A DNA stretch of 64,000 nucleotides. Source: G963677915 sp963677915 (GTDB taxonomy: Bacteria; Bacillota; Clostridia; Lachnospirales; Vallitaleaceae). This document shows positions 19,171-28,131 of the stretch, piece after piece (positions within the stretch are counted from its first letter, which is position 1; each line of letters starts with the position of its first letter). Under the pieces are notes generated by a model that was not told the origin of the DNA, ran no database searches, and was given only the letters and a program-made list of their open reading frames with translations. The stretch lies in contig CAXXGE010000016.1 in NCBI GenBank assembly GCA_963677915.2, positions 1-64,000 of the forward strand. The letters are read 5' to 3'. Position numbers and translations under genes: made by a program.

Positions 19171-20230
19171 GTGAGGTATACGCTGGCATATAAAGTCAAA
19201 ATAAAAAACAAGCAGATAAACAAAATATTAAGCATGACTTTGGACATCTACCGGGAAGCCCTGTCTTATTGTGTTGCGGTTTTCAATGACGAATACGACA
19301 ACTGGAATACCCTGAAGGGAAAACAACGCAGCCATGGCAATGGGAAAGGTCATGTCCTATCGGTCGAACCTGGAAACGGATCCTAGGCACACATTGGGCA
19401 TAAGGCATAGGGAGTTTCCGAATTTCTACAACAAGGAGCAGTTCAAAACCGATGTCTCAAATGGCGTGACCGAATACAAAATCAAGGTATTTACCGGAAG
19501 CACATGGGACTGGACAGCTGTTGACCTTAGAAAGACGGATCTAGCCTATCTCGAGAAACATATCTATAGCCATCCGGACCTGCAAAAGCAGTTATCTCCG
19601 AAACTGATCAAAAAGGGGAAGAGCTTCTACCTGCAGTTCAGCTTTCAGCTTGACACCAAGCTGAGCGATGCAATACCAGTCGACCAACGGATCACTGCTG
19701 TGGATCTTGGGCTGAATTCATCCGCAGTCTGTGCAGCGATGTGCAGTGACGGCACTGTCTATGACCGGTATTTCAGCAACCAGTCAAAGGATAAAGACCG
19801 TCTCGGTCATTTGCTGAACAGGCTCAGGAAGAAGCAGGCACAAGGAGGCGCTTATGCCAGGAACAAGAAGTTGTGGACACAGATAAACAACATCAACCGG
19901 CAGACAGCAGAAGCTACAGCGAAAGATATTGTGGATTTTGCTCTGCGCAACAAGAGCGATGTCATTGTGCTTGAGCATCTGTCCGATATGCGGCCAAGAG
20001 GTTCCAGACGGCAACGGCTGCATCTTTGGAAGAAAAAGTATATCCTTCGGATTGTGACATCACAGGCCCACAAACACGGTATTCGCATCAGGACGGTCAA
20101 TCCTGCATACACAAGCAAGCTGGCTTATGACGGCTCAGGGGAAGTGGTACGCAGCAAAGAGAACTATGCCCTATGCGAATTCAAGAACGGAAAGGTCTAT
20201 AATGCGGACCTTGGGCTCCTTTCAGCCTAG
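19171..20230 (+). pseudogene. tnpB: TnpB-like RNA-guided nuclease, frameshifted and 3'-truncated
   Basis: Starting at GTG 19171, MRYTLAYKVKIKNKQ runs in one frame and the rest continues in another from about 19330 (GKVMSYRSNLETDPRH). The RuvC residues are visible: Asp in TAVDLGLNSSAV, Glu in VIVLEHLSDM, and Asp in KVYNADL. The expected NASYNIGARY tail is replaced by GLLSA and a stop. The zinc-finger cysteines of classical TnpB are absent: the region reads YTSKLAYDGSGEVVR, as in a clostridial subgroup that lacks them. TnpB nicks DNA guided by a right-end RNA. With this frameshift it is unlikely to work. Confidence 0.75.
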
Positions 20231-20336
20231 GCTTCTGAGTCCCTGCTGTATCTGAGGAAGAGCAATCTTGGTGGGTAACAAACCAAGAAGCCCCCACTTC
20301 AACGCCGTGGGCGTAAGTGGTGGGAGTATTCACCTG
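20231..20336 (+). ncRNA. right end and putative omega-RNA scaffold region of the TnpB element
   Basis: Past the tnpB stop there is a structured, non-coding stretch with several small inverted repeats, including CTTGGTGGGTAACAAACCAAG and the terminal CCCACTT/AGTGGTGGG stem. TnpB guide RNAs are known to end at the element right end, so this should be the scaffold part, and the bases just after 20336 would be the guide. This is inferred from position and structure only. Confidence 0.4.
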
Positions 20337-20425
20337 CGAATGCTTACTTTTCATTCAAGGAGTACTGTGTTGGCACCCTGGAAGGATTGTTCAATACCGT
20401 CATTCTTAAAGGTGATGAAAGGTGC

Positions 20426-20452
20426 GTGCCAAAAGGTCCGTCCCTCTGGCAC
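20426..20452. repeat. dispersed palindromic repeat, full copy 2
   Basis: GTGCCA (20426-20431) and TGGCAC (20447-20452) enclose the same AAAGGTCCGTCCCTC loop as the copy at 12462. It lies about 90 bases after the TnpB element and 32 bases before the flavodoxin gene start. Confidence 0.8.
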
Positions 20453-20484
20453 TTCCTATCGACGAAAAGAAGAAAGGAGTCATC

Positions 20485-21036
20485 ATGAAAGCAATAATCA
20501 TATACAAATCAGTCACTGGGCATACGAAGGAATACGCTGAGATGCTTTCCAGCAGTCTTGGCTGCGAAGCGATCCCCCTTAACCAGATGTCGAAGGCCAA
20601 CGTTGAGGATTATGACACGTTGATTTATGGCGGGTGTGTTCATGCATCTAAAATAGTCGGGTTGCGTTCATTCACCAAACAACTCTCAAAGAAAGCCAAT
20701 CAACAAGTTATCGTTTATGCTGTTGGTGCCAACGGGAATTCAGAGGAGAATACAGCGGCACTTATCAGCAAGAACATGGCGGCAAACAATATCAGTTATC
20801 CGTTTTTTTACCTGCAGGGTGGATTTGACCCTGATAAGCTCAACTTCGCCCTGAGGCATATGCTACGGGGAGTGGCGAAATCTCTCAAGAAGAAGCAGGC
20901 ATCTGACCCTGATGCTTTGAGCCAGTCGGATCTTGATTTTCTCGAATTCTTTCAGGATAAGCACAGCAATATGGATAGCGCCCAATTACAGGCCCTCGCG
21001 GATTATATTCAGCAATCAAACCCTATTGACAAATAA
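20485..21036 (+). CDS. flavodoxin domain protein
   Basis: The start MKAIIIYKSVTGHTKEYAEM is the FMN phosphate-binding loop of a flavodoxin fold, and LIYGGCVHASKIVGLRSFTK matches the flavodoxin_5 (protoporphyrinogen-oxidase/HemG-like) branch. It is 183 residues long and cytosolic. ATG 20485 follows AAAGGAG; an upstream in-frame extension is not used because it passes through the palindromic repeat. It precedes a MarR regulator by 44 bases and probably shares its transcript. The likely role is electron transfer; the partner is unknown. Confidence 0.85.
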   Translation: MKAIIIYKSVTGHTKEYAEMLSSSLGCEAIPLNQMSKANVEDYDTLIYGGCVHASKIVGLRSFTKQLSKKANQQVIVYAVGANGNSEENTAALISKNMAANNISYPFFYLQGGFDPDKLNFALRHMLRGVAKSLKKKQASDPDALSQSDLDFLEFFQDKHSNMDSAQLQALADYIQQSNPIDK

Positions 21037-21080
21037 ATACTTCGAGAGTAGAATTAAATTAGTTCGAAGGAGGAATCAAT

Positions 21081-21581
21081 ATGGTTAAGGAATTGAATGC
21101 GGACAACCTGGAAAGCGTCGTTTTCGACCTCATCGACCAGATGAAAGTCCTCTTTCACGAGGAAACCTGGCAAAATGTACTCTTGAACAGCACCAAGAAC
21201 GAGATGCTGGTACTGCTTCTGCTATACCGGGAACAGGATGTGAACATGACCCGGATCGCCGAGTATCTAAATGCGCCGCTCAACACGGTGACGGGCATCG
21301 TCGGGAGGATGGAGAAGAAGGGTGTCATCGAGCGGAAACGCAGCCTGGAGGACAAGCGGATCGTCAACATCGTCCTTTCCGAGGAAGGTAAGGAAGAGAT
21401 CGGCAGCATCACCGACACATTCATGCACTACGGCAGGGAGATCCTGGCGACACTGTCTGGCGAGGAGATGGCTCTGCTGAACAAGGTGGTCGAGAGAGTG
21501 ACACAGGTCATGAAACAGGACAGGCATGCCGGCGGATCGGAAGAAGCGAAGCAGCGCATCAGGAAGATCCCCATAGAATAG
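21081..21581 (+). CDS. MarR family transcriptional regulator
   Basis: The winged-helix core is clear: NMTRIAEYLNAPLNTVTGIV as helix-turn-helix, then GRMEKKGVIERKRSLEDKRI as the wing with the conserved DxR. The protein is 166 residues with helical dimerisation ends. A CTTCGA...TTCGAAG inverted repeat in the gap before the gene (about 21043-21068) could be its operator. It probably controls the flavodoxin and the ArsA cluster that follows 24 bases downstream. Confidence 0.9.
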   Translation: MVKELNADNLESVVFDLIDQMKVLFHEETWQNVLLNSTKNEMLVLLLLYREQDVNMTRIAEYLNAPLNTVTGIVGRMEKKGVIERKRSLEDKRIVNIVLSEEGKEEIGSITDTFMHYGREILATLSGEEMALLNKVVERVTQVMKQDRHAGGSEEAKQRIRKIPIE

Positions 21582-21605
21582 AAGCGATAAAAGAAGGTGC
21601 GGCAA

Positions 21606-22808
21606 ATGGGAAGGATACTCGTATTTACAGGAAAGGGCGGTGTCGGCAAGACCAGCGTGGCTGCGGCCCATGCAAGGCATTCGGCCCTGGAAGGTAAGAG
21701 GACGCTGATCGTCAGCACGGACATGGCCCACAACCTGGGGGACATTTTCGGGATGGTGATGGGCAAGACGGTATGCCGGGTGGACGAGAACCTGGATGCC
21801 CTTGAAATCGACCCGAACTATATACTGGAGCATGAGTTCACCGAAATCAGGAAGGCCATCGCGGACATGATCGACTCGGGAGGGATGATGAGGGAGAACC
21901 TGGAACAGATGTCCCTATTCCCCGGTATGGCGGAGCTGTTATCGCTGCTGAAGATCATGGATATCTACGAAAAGGACGCATACGACCGGATCATCGTGGA
22001 CTGCGCGCCGACTGGGGAGACATTGGCACTGCTCAAGTTCCCGGAGCTCATGTCCTGGTACATGGAGAAAATGTTTCCCGTGGGCAAGGTCGCTGTAAGG
22101 GTCCTGTCGCCAGTGTCCAAAGCGGTATTCAAGATACAGCTGCCGAACAGGAGGGCCTTGACAGATGTGGAGATGCTCTATGCGAAGCTGATCCAGCTGC
22201 AGGCGCTTCTGAAGGACAAGAGTGTGACATCGGTCCGTCTGGTAGCCATGCCTGAGAAGATGGTGGTGGAAGAGACGAAGCGGAACTTCATGTACCTGAA
22301 CCTGTACGACTATCATGTGGACGGCGTCTTCATAAACCGGATCCTGCCGAAGGACATGGACAATCCCTTCTTTAACGAATGGATCTTGATACAGAACAAG
22401 TACATCAGGGAGCTGGAGGACCTGTTCGCAGGACTGCCCATCTACCGGATCCCCTGGTTTGAAACGGACCTGGACGGGATGGAAGGCGTGGACAAGCTGA
22501 GACGGGCTGTGCTTGAAGGCGGGGACGTTTTCGCTGTCCGGGACGACCTGCACGGCGAGACCTACGAAAAAACCGAGACGGGATACCAGATGAGACTTTT
22601 TCTGCCTTGTATCGACAAAGGGGAAGTGGACCTTCACGAGTCGGAAACCTATGTCATCGTCAAGATAGGAAACTTCAAGAGGAACATACCGAAACCGAGC
22701 ACATTGATGAACTGCCGTATTACCGGAGCAAGACTTGAGGAAGGGACCCTGAATATCGCCTTTCAAGAACGCTATGCTGAGAAAGAAGGTGTGGAACATG
22801 ACCGATGA
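21606..22808 (+). CDS. ArsA/GET3-family ATPase, first copy
   Basis: The deviant Walker A is FTGKGGVGKTSVAAAHA. Switch I is STDMAHNLGD and switch II is IVDCAPTGETLALLKFPE. The C-terminal 75 residues (MRLFLPCIDKGEVDLHESET and following) match the HSP20-like domain attached to many bacterial ArsA proteins. It is 400 residues. No arsenite-binding cysteine triad is seen, so it is more likely a chaperone or cargo-transfer ATPase than an arsenite pump. ATG 21606 is chosen, with GAAGG nine bases upstream. The next small gene starts inside its last codons. Confidence 0.88.
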   Translation: MGRILVFTGKGGVGKTSVAAAHARHSALEGKRTLIVSTDMAHNLGDIFGMVMGKTVCRVDENLDALEIDPNYILEHEFTEIRKAIADMIDSGGMMRENLEQMSLFPGMAELLSLLKIMDIYEKDAYDRIIVDCAPTGETLALLKFPELMSWYMEKMFPVGKVAVRVLSPVSKAVFKIQLPNRRALTDVEMLYAKLIQLQALLKDKSVTSVRLVAMPEKMVVEETKRNFMYLNLYDYHVDGVFINRILPKDMDNPFFNEWILIQNKYIRELEDLFAGLPIYRIPWFETDLDGMEGVDKLRRAVLEGGDVFAVRDDLHGETYEKTETGYQMRLFLPCIDKGEVDLHESETYVIVKIGNFKRNIPKPSTLMNCRITGARLEEGTLNIAFQERYAEKEGVEHDR

Positions 22809-23046
22809 AAGAGTTCATGAATTCATGGACAAGATGATCGAAGCCAAGAAGATGGAGATGGATGCGTTGATGTCCCTCCTGCCTGAAACGACGAAAGAAC
22901 ACATGCATGTCATCAGACGGGAAGTCATGGAGATGCTCGCAGAATGCCTGATGGAGGCGTCGAAGGAAGACGAGAAACCGGCTGCCGGCAAGAAGAAGGC
23001 CGGGAAAAAAGTCAAGAGCGGCGTCAGCAAGGTGGACATCGAGTAG
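22798..23046 (+). CDS. small Lys-rich protein between the two ArsA genes
   Basis: This 82-residue protein begins MTDERVHEFMDKMIEAKKME, has a helical Met-rich core (RREVMEMLAECLMEASKEDE), and ends in a basic tail of Lys/Gly/Ala repeats (AAGKKKAGKKVKSG). The start overlaps the upstream stop by 11 bases, and the next ArsA gene starts 12 bases after it. No family is recognised. The amphipathic helix suggests it might be a cargo or partner of the ArsA pair; the Lys-rich tail could bind nucleic acid or membrane. This is inference from position. Confidence 0.75.
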   Translation: MTDERVHEFMDKMIEAKKMEMDALMSLLPETTKEHMHVIRREVMEMLAECLMEASKEDEKPAAGKKKAGKKVKSGVSKVDIE

Positions 23047-23057
23047 GAGGAATGCAC

Positions 23058-24217
23058 ATGCGTATCATACTTTATACCGGTAAAGGCGGCGTCGGAAAGA
23101 CCAGCATCGCTGCAGCGACAGCCTGCCGGCTGGCCAGTGAAGGCCGGAAGGTCCTGATCATGAGCACAGACCAGGCCCACAGCCTCGGCGACTCTTTCGA
23201 GATGAAGATCGGCACCGAACCGACATCGGTGATGGAGAACCTTTTCGCACTGGAGATCGATGCGTTGAAAGAGACGGAGAAATCCTGGGGCAACCTGCGG
23301 GATTACATGAAGGAGTTACTGAGCAGCCGGGCGGAAGGCGGACTTGTGGTGGACGAGCTGCTGGTCTTTCCGGGGCTGGATGAGCTCTTCTCCCTGTTCA
23401 AGATTCTGCAGGTCTACGAGGAGGACCGATATGATGTCCTGATTGTCGACTGCGCACCGACAGGGAGGCCCTGTATCTGCTGAAGTTTCCGGAAATGTTC
23501 GGGACGCTGGTCGACAAGGTGCTCCCGATGAAACGGAAGGCCGTGAAGGCGGTCGGACCGGCCATACAGAAAATCAGCAAGGTGCCCATGCCCCATGACA
23601 GCGTGTTCGAGGATGTGGAGCGGATGATGGACAGGCTCGAACGGCTGCAGACGCTGATGCTCGACAAGGAGACCGTTTCCCTGCGTATCGTGACGACACC
23701 GGAGAAGGTGGTCATCAAGGAGACGAAAAGGAACTTCACCTGGCTGCATCTTTACGACTACAATGTGGACGCCGTCATCGTCAACAGGATCTACCCCAGG
23801 GAAGCGCTGGAGGGATACTTCAACGCGTGGGTGCGGCTCCAGGAAGAGGGCATCGCCGAACTTAGGGACAGCTTCAGGGACGTCCCCATGTTCATGCTTG
23901 AACTGCAGAAGAGCGAGCTGAAAGGGATACCCGTCCTTATGGAGGTTTCGGACCTCTACGGCACGACGGACCCCTGCAAGGTGCTCACGACTCGGCGCAT
24001 TTTCGAAATCGAGAGCGATGGAGATATCCGGAAAATGTACATATACCTCCCCTTTGCCGACAAATCGGAGATGGAGCTGGGGCAGGCCGGCGGCGAGATC
24101 CAGATCAGCATCAGGAATGAGAAACGTTGCTTCGCCCTGCCGGACACCCTAAAGGGACTGCATATCGCTTCCGCAAAGTTCGATGAAGGGAAGCTGAGTA
24201 TTGTATTCAATAGATAG
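23058..24217 (+). pseudogene. ArsA/GET3-family ATPase, second copy, one-base frameshift
   Basis: It starts MRIILYTGKGGVGKTSIAAA at ATG 23058 (seven bases after TAGGAGG). The frame breaks in the DCAPTG switch II motif: one base is missing from the GGG near 23466, after which ALYLLKFPEMFGTLVDKVLP should follow but lies in another frame and runs to 24217. Restoring one base gives 386 residues, including the C-terminal HSP20-like domain (MYIYLPFADKSEMELGQAGG). Clearly a paralogue of the first ArsA (shared ETKRNFxxLxLYDYxVD). A G-run deletion may be a sequencing artefact. Confidence 0.83.
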
Positions 24218-24219
24218 TA

Positions 24220-24251
24220 GAGTGCCAAAAAGGTCCGTCCCTTTGGCACTC
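24220..24251. repeat. dispersed palindromic repeat, full copy 3
   Basis: GAGTGCCA (24220-24227) pairs with TGGCACTC (24244-24251), with loop AAAAGGTCCGTCCCTT. Compared with copy 1, the outermost pair changed from C-G to G-C, a compensatory change. It sits directly after the second ArsA stop. Confidence 0.85.
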
Positions 24252-24351
24252 TCACATCTGTTTCAAGGACAAGAAAATACATCAAATACAAATATTGTGA
24301 ACATATTTCATAGATTCAAAACAGAAGGCCTTTCAAGTCTGGATGACTTTC

Positions 24352-24423
24352 AGAAGAGGTAAAGATACTTAATATATTGATGATTCTGTTCATTCGGTTT
24401 TGTGGTATTGCTTGCTATAATAT
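24352..24423 (+). promoter_or_regulatory. promoter region of the two-component operon, twin of 29730
   Basis: AGAGGTAAA, ATATTGATG, GTTCATT and GCTTGCTATAATATAGC occur in the same order and nearly the same spacing as in the region ending at about 29806. TATAAT is the -10 box. The absence of a good -35 box fits an activated promoter, and the AraC-type regulator encoded downstream is the natural candidate activator. Further upstream, GTGAACAT near 24297 is also shared. Confidence 0.65.
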
Positions 24424-24465
24424 AGCCATCAAAAGAAACAAAGCAATTGATTGGTGGTGAATGAA

Positions 24466-24690
24466 ATGACTGATACTATGATAAATGCAAGCAAGTTGTT
24501 ATCAATATGGGATGAACTGTGTGAAGAAATTGATGATCAGGAAAGAGAACAGTCCACTATCTGGAGGCTTCTGAGATGTCAATACAGAATGTTGCAAGTC
24601 AAGAAATGTATTACATGCGAGCAAATTGATAAATTCAAAAATTCGGTGGCAAGATTCAGACATTTCACTGAAGACAGCGTATTATTGTAA
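24466..24690 (+). CDS. small hypothetical protein upstream of sensor kinase
   Basis: A 74-residue soluble protein with helical character (LLSIWDELCEEIDDQEREQS) and two cysteines near CITCEQ. ATG 24466 is chosen; the in-frame TTG/GTG codons just before it overlap the likely ribosome binding site GGTGGTGA. It is the first gene after the twin promoter and ends 14 bases before the sensor kinase. No family is recognised. Confidence 0.55.
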   Translation: MTDTMINASKLLSIWDELCEEIDDQEREQSTIWRLLRCQYRMLQVKKCITCEQIDKFKNSVARFRHFTEDSVLL

Positions 24691-24704
24691 GGAAAGGTTG
24701 TTGT

Positions 24705-26516
24705 ATGCACATGCTCAAACGATTTCCTTCCCCGCGAAAAAGCATACAGAATAAAATCTTCTGGCCTGTCATGGCTCTTATTATACTGCCTTCCTTTTTC
24801 ATTGGATTCAGTGCCTATTTCATATCCATTGATACTGTCAAGAAAGAAGTCAGTGTTTCTTTTGCAGAATCTGTGGACTATACCAGAAAAAGCGTTGAAA
24901 CGGAACTCTATCAAATCAAGCAGATTGCTGACTATATTTTCATGGACACAGACCTGAAGGATGCCATAATCCAAAAGGACCAGGACCTGAAAACCTCGAT
25001 TGCTGCGGAAGACAGACTGCTCAAGAAGCTGGAGCAGTACGTCATTACGAACACATTCAGAAACATCGAATCCCTGAAAGTATATGGGAACAGTGGGTAT
25101 GAACTATCCTTTGGAGACAGCAGTGTCCTTACCAATATTAATGATGAAAGAATCAAGACGACACTCAATTATTACCTGGCCGTCCATAGTACGGGCAAGA
25201 TTATCTGGTACGGTATCCATGATGAATATTTAAAAGTGAGAACAGACGGAAAACACGAGGTTGTTTCCTTTGTCAGGGCGGTTCGGGACAAATACTACAA
25301 TGAAAATATCGGTGCCATCTATATGAGTTTCAGCGCGGAACCCTTTTCTGCACTCACGTCAAACCTGAATAGAAATACGAAGAGCAAGATATTCATTTTC
25401 GATAATGACAATGAAATAGTCAACACCGGGAATGCAGGCATCGATAGGATGCTTATGGCAAGAGCACAGGCGGTACTGGAGTATGAGGGTGCGTTACAAA
25501 ATAATAGCCTGAACCAATTCGAATTCGACGACCATATGTATTTCACATCCCTTATCGATGAATTTGGATGGAAGGTAGTCGGTATTATACCGACGAGCGA
25601 AATCGCAAAGAACAACAGGAATATACTGAGAGCCGCAGCGTTGGCCTTTGGCTTGAGTTTCATTGCCACAGGGTTCATTTGGTGGGCGATATCTGTAGGT
25701 ATCGTTCGTCCGGTCAAACAGCTGACAAGGGCAGCGAGATCCATCCGAAAAGGAGAGTTCGGTGTGAGAGTGGACTACAGAAGCGAAGATGAAATAGGCA
25801 TCCTGACCAATAACTTCAACTTCATGTCTGAGAAGATAGAGGATCTGCTCCAGCAGATGATTGAAGAGAATTCGCATAAGAAGGATGCCGAATATAGAGC
25901 ACTTCAGGCTCAGATCAATCCGCATTTCCTATACAACACACTCAACACGATACGGTGGATGGCAATTATTCAGAATGCAGATAATATCAAAAAGATGGTA
26001 GAAGCCCTCTCAAGGCTGCTAGCCAACACGACGAGTAAAGTCGGTCAATTCATCACCATAGGAGACGAAATCAACAATCTCAAGGATTACATATATATCC
26101 AGAAGATCGCCTATAAAAACAAGTTCAAGGTCTTTTGGGATGTAGACGAGGAGACGCTTTCTTGCAGGTGTATAAAATTCTTCCTTCAGCCGGTTGTGGA
26201 AAATGCAATTTTCCATGGCATCGATCCAAAGGATGGCGTGGGCACAATCAGTATTTCCGTACGAAGAAAAGAACAAAGCATAGTCATTGAAGTCGTGGAC
26301 GACGGTATAGGCATGAGCAGCAAAAAGGCCAACGACTTGCTGCATGGTAAACAAGAAGAAGGCAGGAAGTTCAGCGGTATTGGCATCAGCAATGTCTATG
26401 AGAGAATCAAAATGACCTATGAAGAAAAGTCGAATATGACAATCGAAAGTAAGCCGGGCGAAGGAACGAGCGTGGTTATTGTCATTCCGATGGAAGAAGG
26501 TGAATCAAGTGTATAA
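24705..26516 (+). CDS. YesM-type sensor histidine kinase
   Basis: The N-terminal helix (about residues 19-41) and a second one near residues 304-326 enclose a 260-residue extracytoplasmic sensor domain of Cache type. A HAMP segment with VRPVKQLTRAARSIRKGEFG follows. The phosphoacceptor is in the His_kinase motif QINPHFLYNTLN, followed by the ATPase boxes VENAIFHGI, VVDDGIGM and GIGISNVYERI. It is 603 residues, usual for the family. It overlaps the AraC-type response regulator by eight bases. Kinases of this group usually sense sugars directly or through a binding protein. Confidence 0.93.
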   Translation: MHMLKRFPSPRKSIQNKIFWPVMALIILPSFFIGFSAYFISIDTVKKEVSVSFAESVDYTRKSVETELYQIKQIADYIFMDTDLKDAIIQKDQDLKTSIAAEDRLLKKLEQYVITNTFRNIESLKVYGNSGYELSFGDSSVLTNINDERIKTTLNYYLAVHSTGKIIWYGIHDEYLKVRTDGKHEVVSFVRAVRDKYYNENIGAIYMSFSAEPFSALTSNLNRNTKSKIFIFDNDNEIVNTGNAGIDRMLMARAQAVLEYEGALQNNSLNQFEFDDHMYFTSLIDEFGWKVVGIIPTSEIAKNNRNILRAAALAFGLSFIATGFIWWAISVGIVRPVKQLTRAARSIRKGEFGVRVDYRSEDEIGILTNNFNFMSEKIEDLLQQMIEENSHKKDAEYRALQAQINPHFLYNTLNTIRWMAIIQNADNIKKMVEALSRLLANTTSKVGQFITIGDEINNLKDYIYIQKIAYKNKFKVFWDVDEETLSCRCIKFFLQPVVENAIFHGIDPKDGVGTISISVRRKEQSIVIEVVDDGIGMSSKKANDLLHGKQEEGRKFSGIGISNVYERIKMTYEEKSNMTIESKPGEGTSVVIVIPMEEGESSV

Positions 26517-28131
26517 GATTTTGATTGTCGATGATGAGGTATTGGCCCGGGTAGGGATAAAATCTCTTTTGCCATGGCATGATCTGGGATATGACATATA
26601 TGAATGCGAAAATGGTGAAAAGGCATTGGCGTTAGCCCAGGAGCTGTCGCCGGACATTATCATCACAGATATGAAAATGCCTGTAATGAACGGTGTTGAA
26701 CTGATCAAGGCAGCAAAAGAGAAAGACCTGCCTGCTAAATTCATAGTTTTAAGCGCTTTTGATGACTTCAATCTGGTAAAGGAGAGCATGAGACTGGGCG
26801 CAGAAGACTATATGAGGAAACTCGAACTTGAAGCAGACACCTTGATGAAAACATTGGAATCAGTATGCGAAAAAATAGAGAGTGAAAGGGTAGAAAAGGA
26901 TATTCAGCTGACAAAGGAAAAACAGATAACAGACAACATGCAAACCTTGAAGCTTGGCTTTTTAAGAGAGCTGATAAGGGGAAAGTGGACCGATCGTGAC
27001 GAGATAGACCAGCAGCTTGAACTTCATGATCTTGAAATCGCAGATGACAGCTCAATCGTTATTCTCTTGGAGGTCCAAAAGAAAGAAAACAATATGGCAG
27101 CCTCAAATGGCGGCTCCATGTACGAGGAAACCCTAAGAGGCATCATAGATGAAATTGTCCAGAATCATAAGGGTTTCGGAACGGTTTTTTTCATGGAAAG
27201 CAACGAACTGGCAATCATTGAATCCAAGAAAAATGCAGGCGAAGACGAACTGCTCAGGTTGTCTAAAAGAATTTCCCAGGATATTGTAGAGTACGTCAAG
27301 GATGCACTGAACGTTGATCTGTTTGTCTCTATTGGTTCTGTGTGCGGCAAAGTTGAAGACATTAGCCAAAGCTATAAAACGGCGAAAGGACTTCTGGAAA
27401 AGAAATTCGCATTCCCAAAAAATGGCATTGTGACCATGGAAGACATGGAAGCGTCTTTGGGACTGAACGGCCAGATACCGATGGAAAATGAGCTAAAAGA
27501 GTTGGAGACGGCACTTAAAAACTGCAATTTTAAAAAGATTGAGACTGCCTTCGAGTCAATTACGGAGAAATTAAGGAAGGCAGGATTGACCTCGAGAAAA
27601 TCAATCAATGGCATCTGCCAAATCATAATTTTCGAAGCGAATCTCTTCATAAAGGAAAACGGATTCAAACCGGAGGAATTGTGGGGCAAAGAGAACGACC
27701 CGTTTCAAGAGGTCGGGTCCATGACAGTGATGGATGAATATCTTGAATGGATCGGAAGGATCAAGGCCTCTCTTGTCGGGCTCGCGAAGGAAATAGGTGA
27801 CAGCAGAGCTATCATTCTCAAGGCTAAACAGTATGTTGGAGAGAATTTCCGTACAGCTATTTCGCTGGATGATATTGCAAATTACCTGGGCTTGTCATCC
27901 TCCTATTTCAGCAGGCTTTTCAGTGAGGAGGTAGGCGACGGTTTTGTTGCCTATCTGACAGACATACGGATTGAAAAGGCCAAAGAACTCTTAAGTCAAA
28001 CCAATCTTAAGGTCTATGAGATTTCCTATATGGTTGGGTACGACAATCCGAATTATTTCAGCAGGGTCTTCAAAAAGGAGACAGGCTTGTCTCCGTATGA
28101 ATTCAGGAGTCATAAGGGGGGTACAGTATGA
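26509..28131 (+). CDS. AraC-type response regulator (YesN family)
   Basis: The start is GTG 26509, giving VYKILIVDDEVLARVGIKSL, with GAAGG eight bases upstream inside the kinase gene. The receiver domain has the phosphoryl Asp in IIITDMKMP. A middle region of about 280 residues follows, and two AraC helix-turn-helix motifs end the protein: ISLDDIANYLGLSSSYFSRL and VYEISYMVGYDNPNYFSRVF. At 540 residues it has normal length. It should activate promoters when phosphorylated by the overlapping kinase; the twin promoter regions at 24.4 and 29.8 kb are the obvious targets. The stop overlaps the next start. Confidence 0.93.
   Translation: MYKILIVDDEVLARVGIKSLLPWHDLGYDIYECENGEKALALAQELSPDIIITDMKMPVMNGVELIKAAKEKDLPAKFIVLSAFDDFNLVKESMRLGAEDYMRKLELEADTLMKTLESVCEKIESERVEKDIQLTKEKQITDNMQTLKLGFLRELIRGKWTDRDEIDQQLELHDLEIADDSSIVILLEVQKKENNMAASNGGSMYEETLRGIIDEIVQNHKGFGTVFFMESNELAIIESKKNAGEDELLRLSKRISQDIVEYVKDALNVDLFVSIGSVCGKVEDISQSYKTAKGLLEKKFAFPKNGIVTMEDMEASLGLNGQIPMENELKELETALKNCNFKKIETAFESITEKLRKAGLTSRKSINGICQIIIFEANLFIKENGFKPEELWGKENDPFQEVGSMTVMDEYLEWIGRIKASLVGLAKEIGDSRAIILKAKQYVGENFRTAISLDDIANYLGLSSSYFSRLFSEEVGDGFVAYLTDIRIEKAKELLSQTNLKVYEISYMVGYDNPNYFSRVFKKETGLSPYEFRSHKGGTV

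Larger units (their letters stand above)
19018..20336 (+). mobile_element. solitary IS200/IS605-family (IS1341-type) element
   Basis: The right end carries CCCCCACTTCAACGCC...GGCGTAAGTGGTGGG ending in AGTATTCAC, the usual IS605-type right-end hairpin. The left boundary is placed at the AAAACGCATTCCCCCTCCTC sequence at about 19021, which also forms an imperfect hairpin with GGTGGGGG and is present a second time at 47.66 kb. There is no Y1 transposase gene tnpA, so movement would depend on another copy. The tnpB gene inside is broken. Boundaries are approximate. Confidence 0.65.
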
